Of a stretch of DNA of 64,000 nt, positions 1 to 11,609 are shown piece by piece; positions within the stretch are counted from its first letter, which is position 1, and each line of letters opens with the position of its first letter. Under the pieces are notes generated by a model, which worked only from the letters and a program-made list of their open reading frames with translations, was not told the DNA's origin and did not search any database. The translations under genes were made by a program, and so were the position numbers. Where the stretch lies: positions 79,542-143,541 of the forward strand of contig JTDE01000122.1 in assembly GCA_014338405.1 (NCBI GenBank), given 5' to 3'. Source of the stretch: Paragonimus skrjabini miyazakii. Its lineage: Eukaryota > Platyhelminthes > Trematoda > Plagiorchiida > Troglotrematidae.

Positions 1-3000
1 TCCTCTTCAGTTTTCCATATTCCTGCTTTTGTCAAGAAAACTGAAAAGCACTCCAATGAGAACGCACGGCCAGCAAATGGCCATGCGTATTGTCCAATCC
101 AAGTCAGGTATACAAATTATTTTATTTGAATTGTAAGGTGGATCAAGTCAAACGCTTTACTACCCTGAAATTGTTGTCTATTTGATAACATTGTTTTGTA
201 TATAAACAGATAAGATTGCATCGGTTGAATGGAACGTTTTATAGGTCAGTGGGGTCGCAGGCTTTCTGTTAAAAATTTATTGAAAACTGTTTTATACCAT
301 CGACTGAGCGGAAGTTTTGTTACTTTATGCTCTGGTAACTCTAAAAAACGCCTTTGCATAAAAGCACACTTTCCGGAACATCATTTCTGTAAGTTGTCAC
401 TTAGTGTGTAATGTGGTTATTGTGTGAGTGAGTACAAGCAACGCATGTGATTGGCTGTTTTCATTCGTATAAATTTCAAACCTTTCTGCCACGTACCATA
501 GAGGCACAGAACTTGTCTCAGGATCCATGATGGGCAAATGCCCCACATTTATCTACTCGCAAACTGATGGGTATGTTAAAAGATTAGACATTTGTTTTCT
601 GCTCGACCGGCTTTTAGTTATTTGCCCAACGTTCTTTAATTCTACATTGAGGATGCCTTTTTGAAAATCAAATCAAGCCGAATAGTCAGGAAATTTTGAT
701 AATATATTTGTAGGGTTTTTATAGGTTTGTAAGGTTGCACAAGAAAAAGAAAGATAACAAGCGCGTGCGTTAACAACTCTCTGTTAATTCTCTGAAAAGT
801 GGAAACTCTACTGAAACGTTTTAGTAGTGGGTGCCAGCTAGCGCTGTGGTTTTCCGGTTTGATCCCGACGAGACATAAATAAACATCGGGTGTGTATATG
901 TCTAACTAAGGTCTTTATCTTGTCTGGCACTTCCATTCCAACTTAATATTTCGAATTCGAAAAAGAATCTCACCCATTTGAAAGTTATTTGATAATGTAG
1001 AGATGTGAAAATGTAGTTTATAACTTCATTGGGTTGCGCAAGAAAACGTGAGATCTGTGGACTTGTGTGTTGAAGTTATTATGTTGCAAGGATAACTCAC
1101 TTGGCTAAAGAAATAATCAGTGCTACATGAACACTAGGTAGTTATGAGAAATTTAAGTCACAATATACCAAGTTCGCAACGTATCACCGACACAGGAGAG
1201 TACAGTTATGAAAGTGACAATTGTATACATGTAGAACAAAGTGGACGACATACAGATGCATATATGTGATGATTAGTCCAGGTGAATGAGACCATCAGCA
1301 AACTATATTCTAAACCCTCACATGTACGCACACCAATTACCTAAATAGTTACCGTAGGTTTGAGTCACGAGTTTCAGAATGATATTCCTCAGATAACCAA
1401 CCTACTGTTTGAGACATTTGCAAAAGCAAATGTCCAGTTCGTCATTCGGTTTCGAGTGATTACAGTTGAGCAACTTGTGATCGATCTGATAACTAGGTAC
1501 ATCTGTGAGTTAGGAGCAAATTGTTATATCCATATGTTGGTTTTTTGAAAACTGGTTAAGTAGCTTTAGCAATTTCGAATGAGTACGTTACGGGTTTCCT
1601 TAACCTTTTTGCGGTATGTCTCCAGACACTTCCGGCAGTGGTCCAATCATTAGCCTCATACGAGCTAGAAAGCGGTGTATCCATTCATACACATTTGAAA
1701 GTGGTTTACAAAGTACAGGATATCTCAATTCAAAAACGTTTGCAATTTCAGTTTAAGAGAGTTACTGATGGTTGTAATTCCTGCGTCATATTAAAAAATC
1801 TACGTTATATCCAAGTGATATTTCTTTGCACTTCCCTAGTTCAAGTATGACAAGTTGGTGATCGTCCAACTGTCGACCAGCATACTAGTGGGGAGGAGTA
1901 AGGAGACCTTGTTCTTGGTTAAGTTACAGTATAATTAATAATACATATCACTTAACCGAGCTTAAGTACACTGAAGCTGTAGGTTCGGCAGGTCGATGTT
2001 GCTTAACCCAAATCATTCATGACAAGTTCAACATGATTCCACATTTTCGATCTGAGAATTGCCAATGAATCTATATGTAATGTTTATCCTACGGTACGTG
2101 TAATAAACATGCCGCAAAAACTAGTTTTTGTTGCTTCTAAAGTTCTCATTGAACTGTTTCCTTCCTTGATATATCCTTTGGTAATATAGCGAAATATAGT
2201 GTTTCTGATTACCGCTCTCTTTACATGAAAATATTCATATGTAAACATCTACCGTTTTGTGAACGCCCAGCTAATTCACAGGTTTCTGGTAACATCTGAA
2301 AGATTTACACTCATGCCATCCTGTTTTAGTTGTGAAACAGATTGCTGTCAATGAACACAAACACACACCGGCGTACTTTATGTCACTTGTGAGAACAGCC
2401 TATACGGGTATCCAGTAACTTTGATTTCCTGGTTGCTCGGTGTTCATCCGAGATACGAGAGTTGGGCCGTGTACTCCAGTTTAAAGAAATCTTGGCTGCA
2501 AAATTCCGTTCGCAATATAGCCTGTCACTTACAAACGCTAGTGTCAAGAAATGAATATTTACATGTTCGTCATTGTTTAGTGGCATATGATGTGCTAGTG
2601 AATGCACTGGGTGTGGAAAAAAGGTCACATCAAGCTCAGTGACGAGTAACCTAATAAACACAACTCTGTGAACAAGATACTGTCGTGGTCCCTCTGAAAT
2701 TATCACTGGTTAATTGTAATTTAGTTGACGACAAGTTCGTACGATATTACATAAATGTTGGCAGATATGGAGCCGGCTTCACTGGGGTCACCTTGAATTT
2801 GGAGGTTCTACAAATTGTATTCAGAAGATTCATTGTTTTTACCTAACCAATGGCATGGTGAGCATTGTGCAAACAAAGCATTAGCCACTTTAGTATGTAT
2901 GATTCACTGATTAACAAAAAAAGGTTAGTTCTTGTCGACATCCTGCTATTAAGCATATGTGGTGTGACAAGAGTTTATGCGTTTATATATAAGTTTGGCA

Positions 3001-3489
3001 ATGATATGCGTACGATGTTGGTTTTATGGGCTAAATGAATCTCATCATCGCAGTAATTTCTTCGACTACAAGCCGTTCAAGTTTTTTGAGTATGAGCCTG
3101 AAGATACTCACTCAAATAATATTTCTGCCAGCCGGAAGCATGGATAACTATAATGCACTTACTGTTTTTCACCCAGTCAAACCTGAATATTTTCGAAAAC
3201 CCAAAAACCTTGATTACGTTTGCAGATTAAGAAGGTAGACCGAGCATGACACACAACGGTTTAAACCTCACTGAAAGCATTCCAAATTTTATGGAATACG
3301 CACGATTTTTGGAAACGTTGAATGAAAAATAGAACAGAGCAAGTAATGTATGGACTGAACATGACCTGAGAATTAGTCTCGTGCTCCAACTAATGTAATT
3401 CAACGTGTTCACACTCGATTCTTGATTTTGATTGACTGGATGCGACCTTCTGTTCCTTCTCCCCTAATTAATACGACTTGTCTTCACAG
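1..3489. other. gene-poor stretch, no supported gene
   Basis: About 3.5 kb with no recognisable gene or element. The best open stretch is 1626-1850 (+), which follows a possible acceptor (AG at 1624-1625) and stays open for 74 codons, but it has no donor or nearby poly(A) signal. At 2383-2706 open frames lie on both strands over the same bases, which points to base composition and not coding. Isolated AATAAA strings near 876 and 2105 have no gene in front of them. It may be intron or intergenic DNA. Confidence 0.5.
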
Positions 3490-3723
3490 GTACCAACCAA
3501 AGGGTTGTATGTGATTTTTACACCTGTTGGCCAAAAACCAGTTAATTCTTCGAAAGACAAATTCCATACAATAACCCTACAGATAGTGATATATACATAT
3601 AGGATTTTTCAGTTAACATTTTATGCCCAAAAACTTGCACTCTTGCCAATATTTGGATTGTCCAGTACAGTGTGTGTCACAGCTCGTACATTAACGCATA
3701 TTTTAACAGTAAAAATGTTATAG
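3490..3723 (+). CDS. candidate 3' terminal exon, unknown protein
   Basis: A strongly pyrimidine-rich stretch ends in CTTCACAG at 3482-3489. The frame opened by the next base (phase 0) runs 77 codons to a stop at 3721-3723. An AATAAA signal follows at 3751-3756, a normal distance for a last exon. The translation begins VPTKGLYVIFTPVGQ and ends in a hydrophobic, basic tail. I do not recognise the protein. Acceptor, open frame and poly(A) signal agree, but a frame of this length can arise by chance here, and no upstream exon was identified. Confidence 0.25.
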   Translation, partial: VPTKGLYVIFTPVGQKPVNSSKDKFHTITLQIVIYTYRIFQLTFYAQKLALLPIFGLSSTVCVTARTLTHILTVKML

Positions 3724-3756
3724 ACCTTGTTTCCTACAAACATCAAATTTAATAAA

Positions 3757-6128
3757 AATTTGTTCTTTTCGACAGTTCAGACAATTAGAACATAGAGGTT
3801 TCATTTAGCTATTATTAGAAACTTCCTGATGATTACTGGTAAGGGTGGGCAGTTAGCAAACTATATGACACAAGACACTACACCATCGGGAAATAGAAGA
3901 TGACAAATTCTGGTTGAGATGTAAAATCGGCTAATTGTTATCATTAGCATCTTTAAGCTATGGAGTTTCTACCTCATTGTATAATTGTTTCTATCATCTG
4001 ATTTATGGTTCGGGAGTTCACCTATACATATTTTATCAAGTTTTAAGTAGATAAGGCTTTGACAATAGAGTCTGAGTCGCTAGTTAATAATTTGACGCAA
4101 TTTTCCCACTAGCTATCCAAAGCGTGAAACCTGGATTGTTCAGTGTACATACATTTCTCTCCTCCAATCACTTCTGTAGACCCACTTCGACTTGGTCTTA
4201 ACAAACCCAAAAACAAAACAGTTTTGAATTTAATTTTTAATGCATATATCAACCACAGGTCATAATATAAGTGGTATACCATCGAGGAGCAGTACTTTTG
4301 GTTCAACTTTGAACTATCATCAGATAACAAACCTATATATTCGTTAACCCAAACATACCACAGACAGTCATGTGATAAAACTTGTTCTGTGTATTTAACA
4401 AAATGATAGGTGTAAACAGTATCCCATATCGGGAGATCATTCTGAACCTATGTCACCATTCACCTGCCTCATTTTCATCATACCATTTGCCCTTCTGCTT
4501 CAGTTTACACACTTGCTGCTATATGACGTTAAATAGTATTTTCTGAAGCAACATTTGAACATGGAAAACTTTTGTTTACTGGAGTATTTGTTTATCCGTT
4601 GGACCATTACATAAACTTGCGAACTGATCTAGTTGCTCTGCTCTTATTTGACCGGTACATCAACTGTCTACATCACCATCCGGATGACGAATCAACAAGC
4701 TTGTGGAAGATAACTTTCACAACGGACAGTTAGTCACTAATCTGATAAACAAACATCATCAAAAGTAGTACCGTGCAATAACGACAACTGGGCAGTTTGT
4801 TTATCTTCAATAAGTTAGCGTTATTTATTAGCAACCAAATTGATAACATCTAAACAGTAAATTAATATGGAAAGATAAGTCGAAACACGTTATAGTTTTA
4901 CAAATGTTTCAATTATCCCGTAAAGATAGACACCGGCTACAGGTGGGAAATTACTGCGGAAGAAATATCTAACCCTTCAATGATCCGCGGGTGTGATACT
5001 TCCCCCTGTGTTATAACAGGAGGAGCTTGAGTTTGGGGAACATTCGGGTAAATTGTCGTGCATATTCAACTAAAATCTAACGTTTATTTACTTACTGAAA
5101 TCCACTCGTGCGCCTATATGTCGAATAACGTAAAATGAATTTACTCTAACTTGAGTAGAATGATCCGGATTAATCAGCAGTTTGAAAGTAATGAGCCCTT
5201 CAGTCTACTATATTTAGCATAACTAATTTTTCTATATATCGACATTATTGTTAGATACGTGTTGTTACTTCAGGGTTTTTTTTATATCCGAACGTTATTA
5301 GACGGGTTGTGTGGAAAGCATAATTACAATCGATATGCACTTTGAATTAGTTATTCATTCGCCCTCAAATTTGTGCATTTTTCACTTAGTTTTCGACATA
5401 GAGTTGCAAATATGGATTGCTACATCAAAATATTTCCTATTGTCACCACAAAGTATTGCGTAAAGATATGAGTGAACTTTAAATTATTTACAGTTCTTAC
5501 AGAAGGCAATTTTGTTTTTGGAGCACTTCAGAATAGTTCACAACCTATGAATATATCTAATGAGTTTTACAATCGTATACATCAAGGTTTATTTCATGGA
5601 GTACACCAACTGCTCAATATGATCATTAACAAAAGAAATTCTAGCAAATTTATTTATAAATTAACTTCCCCGAATATTTAGTTCATGCACCCAGAGTTTG
5701 CTCACTTGCATATTTGTGGGTATGGTGAACAATAGGTCTACTTTGGCTACATTGAGAAAATATGAGAATTTATTACATATGAAGCCTAACGGTACGTATT
5801 CTGATTTAGAATACGGAATGAACAATTCAGTTTGTGGACGCCGGTTTTAAAGTTCGCCGTACTTATCTGAATAAGCTTCATATTGTCTACGGTGTTCTTG
5901 TGTATGCATGCGATTTATAGTAGATGACTGTGTCATCAGAACTTTGATGAGTTTGCTTGTCGAAAGAGCTGCCATCGGGTGGTTTTGGTCGCAGAGTTGG
6001 CGTTCACCATGCGTCAATCTCAAATCAGTGATGCACGCAAAAATAAGTGGAAAAGCCTAATCGAAGCAGAGAGTTCTGCATTACTGTAGGACATTTATAA
6101 TTATAAGTTTTACTAGTTGTTAACTTAC
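3757..6128. other. non-coding stretch with one weak exon candidate
   Basis: No element or gene is recognisable. At 5494-5681 (+) an acceptor-like TTATTTACAG is followed by 61 open codons, beginning LTEGNFVFGALQNSSQPMN, and a stop, without a poly(A) signal. At 4109-4330 (-) a frame of 73 codons is open with only weak splice sites. I treat both as unproven. Confidence 0.4.
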
Positions 6129-6208
6129 GTTGTTTACTACACAGTTTACTGAGTCGTTTGAAGATATCTGCCACTGGTGGCGCAAACTGAAGGAGATGTA
6201 CTGTTCTA
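6129..6208 (-). CDS. candidate 80-bp internal exon, unknown gene
   Basis: Read on the minus strand, an excellent acceptor (AATTTCTTTTACAG) lies immediately above 6208. A consensus donor GTAAGT follows at 6128-6123, so the bracketed exon is 80 bp. Two reading frames cross it without a stop, one giving EQYISFSLRHQWQISS and the other RTVHLLQFAPPVADIF, so the frame cannot be decided without neighbouring exons. No family is recognised. The pair of strong splice sites at exon-like spacing is the whole case for it. Confidence 0.25.
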
Positions 6209-7138
6209 CTGTAAAAGAAATTAAGAATGGTTTGTTCACAGTTTTTTATCGCCAACTTTTTGGTTTATAGTTAATTTTATTCTACACTCAATTTGTATAC
6301 CCACTGGACACTACTCGGATTTATCTGAACTGTATTTGGTGGAACTGACTCCATTTCCAAATCAGCAGTCTCTTCACCATACCGAAATAATGTTGTTCAT
6401 CATTTGCAAGAGAACGACCATGCCTAGTTTAATATGTGCGCAACTAGAAATGAATAGTTGCTTGATTGCGTCTACGTCCTAATGTTGCGGAAGCAGTGAC
6501 TTTCGTACACACACATACTTAGGTTTAGGAAGACGCTCATTCAAACATGGATTGCGGGTATTTGTGGTAAGCATCCCATTAAAATTCTGTGACTATCAAT
6601 GCGGTTATTTACTCAATGCTATTTCATCAACAGAAGAGCTGTACAGCTGGCTTGTGCAGAATTAACACCAATGTCTTTTATTCTTCAACCGTGCAGTTCC
6701 ATTTCAAATGACGCATACCATCATCCAGGTGAATCTACGTAAGACTGGATTTGCCATCTCATTGTCACGTTACTATCGAGCTAGCACGTATAGAAAAGAC
6801 GACTACTGTCAAATTTCATTACAAACCATAATCTCCATTAAGTATATATTTGTTTCAAACGACTGAGGACTCCACAAATAGTCATGAAACGTGGAGTAAA
6901 ACAAAAAAGGCTTGAATCAACTTATTTATTACCAGGTTAACTACATAAGATTCAAGTGGATCAATACAGATGGGATAAATAAAACACACCTGAGAAATGA
7001 ATTTCAAAAGTGTCAAGCACATAAAAGACAACAATAAAAGCAAAGCCTCGAATTAGAAGAAGTAGCAGCAACATGTCACCAGAAACGTGGAGTTTCTGTT
7101 GATTTTGAAGTTCTTCGTTATATTAATTTCTAATTCAG

Positions 7139-7326
7139 AGCAGGCAGTTTATGGGTTTATTGGTGTAAGTTGTTGTGATCATCCAATAATACGTGGTTTT
7201 CTTCCGTTTACATGCAGTCAAATTAAGCCTTTATGCAAAGTTTCAGTGATGGTGCTTCTAGATGGAAAATCAAAATTCAATGAGGTTCATTGGAGCGAAT
7301 GCGAATGTTACAATCTTAAGATCTAA
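7139..7326 (+). CDS. candidate 3' terminal exon, cysteine-rich unknown protein
   Basis: A TTCTAATTCAG acceptor ends at 7138. The frame (two bases finishing a split codon, then about 61 codons) ends at TAA 7324-7326, and AATAAA follows at 7350-7355. The peptide has six cysteines, including a CC pair and a CEC near the C-terminus, which would suit a small secreted or extracellular segment. The family is not recognised and no upstream exon was identified. The frame also extends upstream of the acceptor through a hydrophobic stretch with no in-frame ATG. Confidence 0.2.
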
Positions 7327-7613
7327 CTGTAAATGAATATTAAATAGCCAATAAAGTTTAATTTAATTCACAATACTTCTAACAGCACGTTGACAAAATG
7401 GTATAATATATCGCCCTCGTGGACAACAGTAGCAACGACGGTTTCCATGACTTTGCACATCAGTAGAGTTGTCTGTATTGTCTTACTCATAGGCTTAATT
7501 ACTATCAAGTATGAAAGTGATAACCGAATTTAAGTGAGGCTATTTGGAGTATTTTTACATCCAAAAGTTAAACCTAGAATTATGTGGATTAGGGCGGTGC
7601 AATGACAGTCACC

Positions 7614-7633
7614 ATATATATATATCTATATAT
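7614..7633. repeat. short (TA)n microsatellite
   Basis: An imperfect TA run interrupted once by TCTA. It is a simple-sequence repeat with no sign of function. Confidence 0.8.
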
Positions 7634-8431
7634 GAAGTGGGCAGAAGATGGGTTGACAAACGTTGAGAAAATAATAGAAAGCCCTTGTGTTATTGAAAGT
7701 AAGGTTTGTTGAGCTCCAGCAACTGTTGCTCTATTACAAGAGATATTATATTTCGATGTCTAGTTTGTTGATATCTGCACAAACCGGGGTTTAAAACATT
7801 TGACTTATTTGGTTGAACGAGGTCAAATGGCAAACGGTATGCTCTGTGTGAAATTAAGTGAAGACTATGTCATGCAGCCTGATAACCAATTGTTAAGTGG
7901 TTAGAAAAAAGAACTGAATCATGAGTTATAGAAAAATGATAGTGCTTTTGGTAAAATGCTTCAGCTGTTTAATTTGTGATGTAAAACAACAAGCAAACGC
8001 AACTGGAGCTTTGACTTTTTACCTAGTGATGAAAGAAACGTTCAGTTGAACGCAAAGTGTATGGAGGGATGCTCAGTGTCATACAAGTACCTCAGATTTC
8101 GAAATATAACGTAGACCGTCTGTCACATATCAAAAGCACTTAGTGACCAGTTATGCGCTTAATGTGCATCCATAGATATTTCCGAGAGTCGTGAAAGACG
8201 TAGGCTTAGTTCAGCTTGCAGTTCAGTACGATTGAAAGATAGATGTCTGGTCCTGTTGAAGCTGATTTTACTTAGGTGAGGCACGACCACCACATCATTT
8301 AAGTAGGGCGCAATCGCGAATATTGTCTGTAGTTTCAGCTAGAATAATGCAACTCCAATGAAATTAAACTGTACGTTTGAAAGTGAGTAAGCCCTTAGGC
8401 ATGGACAGGCCCTAAACACCAAAAGTGAGAA
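7634..8431. other. non-coding stretch
   Basis: Nothing supported. No open frame has splice or poly(A) support, and no repeat was recognised. Confidence 0.5.
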
Positions 8432-8626
8432 ATGAGTAAAATTGTGTTCGTACGGACAGATATTTTGGGCACTGCGCAGTACGCGGGATTGATCACTGGG
8501 GATGTATTCGTTCAACCAGAGCAGGAAAACTTCAACGAATGCAAACTCGGCAGGAATACACCTGTCCAGTTGAAGGGTATTGACGGTGCCGTGAGACAGC
8601 GATTAACGAATGTTTTGCGTACGTAG
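8432..8626 (+). CDS. candidate small ORF or terminal exon with poly(A) signal
   Basis: ATG at 8432 opens 64 codons ending at TAG 8624-8626. AATAAA follows at 8637-8642, only about 10 bases after the stop. The frame is richer in G+C than its surroundings. The peptide starts MSKIVFVRTDILGTAQYAGL. The AQYAGLITGDVF stretch faintly recalls the carboxylate loop and AGL-x-x-GD pattern of PDZ domains, but the rest does not fit one. It could be a small single-exon gene, a last exon that began upstream, or chance. It converges with the minus-strand candidate at 8672-8900. Confidence 0.25.
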   Translation: MSKIVFVRTDILGTAQYAGLITGDVFVQPEQENFNECKLGRNTPVQLKGIDGAVRQRLTNVLRT

Positions 8627-8671
8627 TCTTTGGCCAAATAAAATTGGATGCTGCTATTCACCAAACAAACA

Positions 8672-8900
8672 TTAAACAAAGATCAATGTTCTTTCAAATA
8701 TAACATCAGCGTAGTCACGCGTTTCTTCATATTTAGTCTCTAGACGCAAAGCCAGGAGAACTAAAGACATGAACCGACATGTTGAAGCCAGGTATGAAGT
8801 CTTGGAAGTGAGCATAATTAACACCACCAGTGAAATATAACTGTCTGCACCCCAAGAAACCTTGCTCTGCTCAGCAATCCAATATACGTCATTAAAACGT
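8672..8900 (-). CDS. candidate 3' terminal exon, hydrophobic unknown protein
   Basis: On the minus strand the acceptor GAGCTTTTTCAG sits just above 8900. The frame (one base of a split codon, then 75 codons) ends at a stop at 8672-8674. The peptide contains a long hydrophobic run (YISLVVLIMLTS, then FMSLVLLALRL) followed by an acidic and basic tail, as expected of a membrane protein segment. There is no AATAAA just beyond the stop and no recognised family. Confidence 0.15.
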
Positions 8901-9984
8901 CTGAAAAAGCTCAAAGGATCATTCGTGAAGCCCTCCAATGAGTTGCAAATCTAACCTGACAGCATATTTTCTGGTTGCGAACCCCTTTAAAATAAAATGT
9001 TTCGTACCGATTTGCCCGCAATATGTTGAAAGGGTTTTTGTTTGCACCTCTGATCAATTAACAAGATGTCCATTTTCTAACAAATTAATTTATACCTCAC
9101 TGGTTTGAACTTGAGATTGGTACTTTGGCCCAACCTCCTTTAAGATATTGTTCACGCGATGGCAACCTATTAGAGATCATTACCACAACGATTTATAATA
9201 AGCGTCGGAGGTAGTTATATATCATGTAGTCCATTTTACTGGTAATGAATCTAACAATTGAAGTGGGTTAGCTTCTTTTGACTGGCACCGACTGTAAATG
9301 TAAAACCAGAAACCTTTGTTTCCCAAATGAGCGTTTTTGCGAATTCAGTTAACGCATTTAGGGAGAAAACGAGCAACATAATTGTAAACGCTTGTGGTAG
9401 AATTTGCCTTGTCGGTAGGAAGAGCAAGTTTGAATGTGTGTCATATAATTCGACTTTGTGCAAGCACTTATTAATGCATTGATATGTTCAGTATAAAGCT
9501 CTTGTTAAAAGCTTGCATCAGAAAAAAGTTTATGAACAATGAGAATGTAATACAATTATTGATCCACAATATTACTGTCCAACAACCAATGACGGGACAG
9601 GGTATATTCTTTAAGATTGCTGGTTGACAAATGGCACTCTACATTCGGATCTTGCAAAGAAATGATTAATTGTTGACTTGAAACACTGACTTTCATTTCC
9701 ATTGCAATGAGACATGTTCTACTCTTTCAACTTTGCTCAACTTTACAATTAACAAGGTAATGGATGGTTTCACGAATGTTGCAGTAGAACTTGTACTGCG
9801 CGTGAGAAGCATAAAGTTAGACCATATTCTTATATGGTCTCATTTGTTAACAGTGCAAAGGTAGGACGAATACGCATTAATATACCTGATGACGGAGGTA
9901 TCACGCTGTTTTACTCCATTTGAGCCTTTTGATTGCAACTGATTCTTTGCAACCCCAAGTATCTCTCTTTCTCTCTTACCCTAG
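8901..9984. other. non-coding stretch with one open frame
   Basis: A 70-codon frame at 9251-9463 (-) begins at a non-ATG codon and has only mediocre splice sites. The rest is blank. The very pyrimidine-rich run at 9958-9982 belongs to the acceptor of the next candidate. Confidence 0.4.
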
Positions 9985-10614
9985 TCCGAAGTTTCCACTT
10001 CGGCAACCGTATCTCATAAAATAGTGCTATCGAATAAATCATTCGTTTTTGTCCCACCAAAGCTGATTAATCTGTGGATCCTGTGGTGCCCGTCTGATTT
10101 TCCTCTCTGCTGGGTGACAAAAGGTAAAAAACAGCAGTGCGCTGGGTACACAGTGCCGACTCTTGGATGCTTAGTCTGCATGACGTTTGCGGGCGAGAAT
10201 GTTTTGCACTTGCTCCGTACAGCGCATTTCTCGCTTGTGATGCATACAATGCTTCAGTGATGCTGACATACACGAAGCGTGTTGAAAAAATCTTCTTATA
10301 CATGATGCTATTCCTCTTCAGGTGTTCGGTAATCTCATCGTTCTCCATAGCCTTCGATGAGATAACTTCACTACTAACCCTTGTAGATAGCCCGTGAGCT
10401 CGAGTGGAAGAAATAAAAATTAGCATCACGTGTGACATCTGTTGTCTATGCAGGAGTTTTCTACTGCGGCATGATGATTTGGGCAAGAGAAACCGGTTGC
10501 AAGCTGTACTGTTTTTGTTGTGTCAGCTTTTGTGGTCATAGTTTGCTATTTTCTCCGATTTTTAAACAAAGTCAACAGAACCATAATGATAAAAAAGTTC
10601 GAACTGTGTGTTAG
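9985..10614 (+). CDS. candidate two-exon gene end, membrane-protein-like
   Basis: Exon A is 9985-10123. It follows a long CT-rich tract ending in TTACCCTAG and closes at the donor AAAAG|GTAAAA. Exon B is 10454-10614 and follows TTGTCTATGCAG. Exon A leaves one base over and exon B supplies two, so the frame joins cleanly across a 330-bp intron and ends at TAG 10612-10614. AATAAA lies at 10693-10698. The joined product has hydrophobic, cysteine-rich segments (for example LYCFCCVSFCGHSLL) and a short basic tail, so it may be membrane-bound. No family is recognised. A 139-codon frame on the other strand (10067-10486) is open over much of the same DNA, which weakens the case. Confidence 0.25.
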
Positions 10615-10698
10615 CTAAAGATAACATGTGTGTTTTTCCTTGTTCAACTTACTATATATTTTCTACTATATTTTCCGTCTACCTATTCCATTAATAAA

Positions 10699-11447
10699 TC
10701 TCGGTCATTTTTTTCGAAATGACTTTATTTCACGATCAATGTGTTAATGCGCATCTTAGAAGTTTATCGAACGAAAACACTAAAAACCACAATCAGCCCA
10801 CATTTTGTACTTGTGTGGGTAAATTAATTTTAACTGAACTTTTCAGATAAGGTAAGTGCAAATTTGTGTGTATGTGGATTTCGTTTAATCTAAACAACGT
10901 GTACTTAACCACACAGAACAAACACAACTGTTCATGGGGGTTTGAAGACACGACCACCACTATCATTTGACAGGAGTAAATGGAGTAAACAGAATCTTCA
11001 GGGACGCCAGTAAAACCCTGTTTGTCAATCAAGCCTGTCTATCACTACATGGCTTGCTTCGTTTGAACGAGGTTGGAGACGGTATTTACACCAACAACAC
11101 AACACAAACGATGGTTTAATATCATGGATAAAAACTTTTGTCTCAAAATTCGTCAATGCTAAATGTGCTCTGGAGCAGGTGTTTTGTTTTAAAGACGGCA
11201 TGAGAAGCTAACTTGGGAAATATTCTCAAGTAATTATAGGTGTACTGTCATATACTTTTGGCTTCACAACTTAGCTGTGGGTTAAGCGTGTTTGTCAATC
11301 AATGTTGTGTTGTTCACTAACAAAGGTGGTTGGTTAGTCCTTTCCCTTAGTGTGTAAATGAAAATGGTACGTTTTAAATGTGTTGTGTTTCAAGTATATT
11401 TTCTAATCATTCCATGAAATAGATGATTGATATAGTAGTTGTTTCAG
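10699..11447. other. non-coding stretch
   Basis: Nothing supported. A 79-codon frame at 10793-11032 (-) has no start, splice or poly(A) support. Confidence 0.5.
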
Positions 11448-11609
11448 TGTTTCCAAATGTGTGCAACACAAGAATATTCAAAAATTGGACAAGAAAGGGA
11501 CCATAGATGTGGACCACAAACTTAGCGAAATGGGAATCGTGGACCGATACCTAACTGCTGATGCCAAGGAACATGTTTTGGAGCTACTGGAAACAACAAA
11601 AAGTGTCAG
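11448..11609 (+). CDS. candidate internal exon, charged helical unknown protein
   Basis: The acceptor TAGTTGTTTCAG ends at 11447 and a CAG|GTACCT donor follows 11609, bracketing 162 bp that stay open in one frame. The frame is one leading base, 53 codons and two trailing bases. The peptide is highly charged (KNIQKLDKKGTIDVDHKLSE, later YLTADAKEHVLELLETTKS) and would form helices. The same frame runs on past the donor to a stop at 11724. It could instead be a last exon, but no AATAAA follows. The family is not recognised. Confidence 0.25.

Noticed and set aside
2383..2706. 107-codon minus-strand frame with a plus-strand frame over the same bases
   Set aside because: Both strands are open and there is no supporting signal. 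It is explained by local lack of stop triplets.
10067..10486. 139-codon minus-strand open frame, the longest after the receptor
   Set aside because: It begins inside stop-poor DNA, has no splice or poly(A) support and overlaps the better supported plus-strand two-exon model. Length is near what chance gives in 64 kb.
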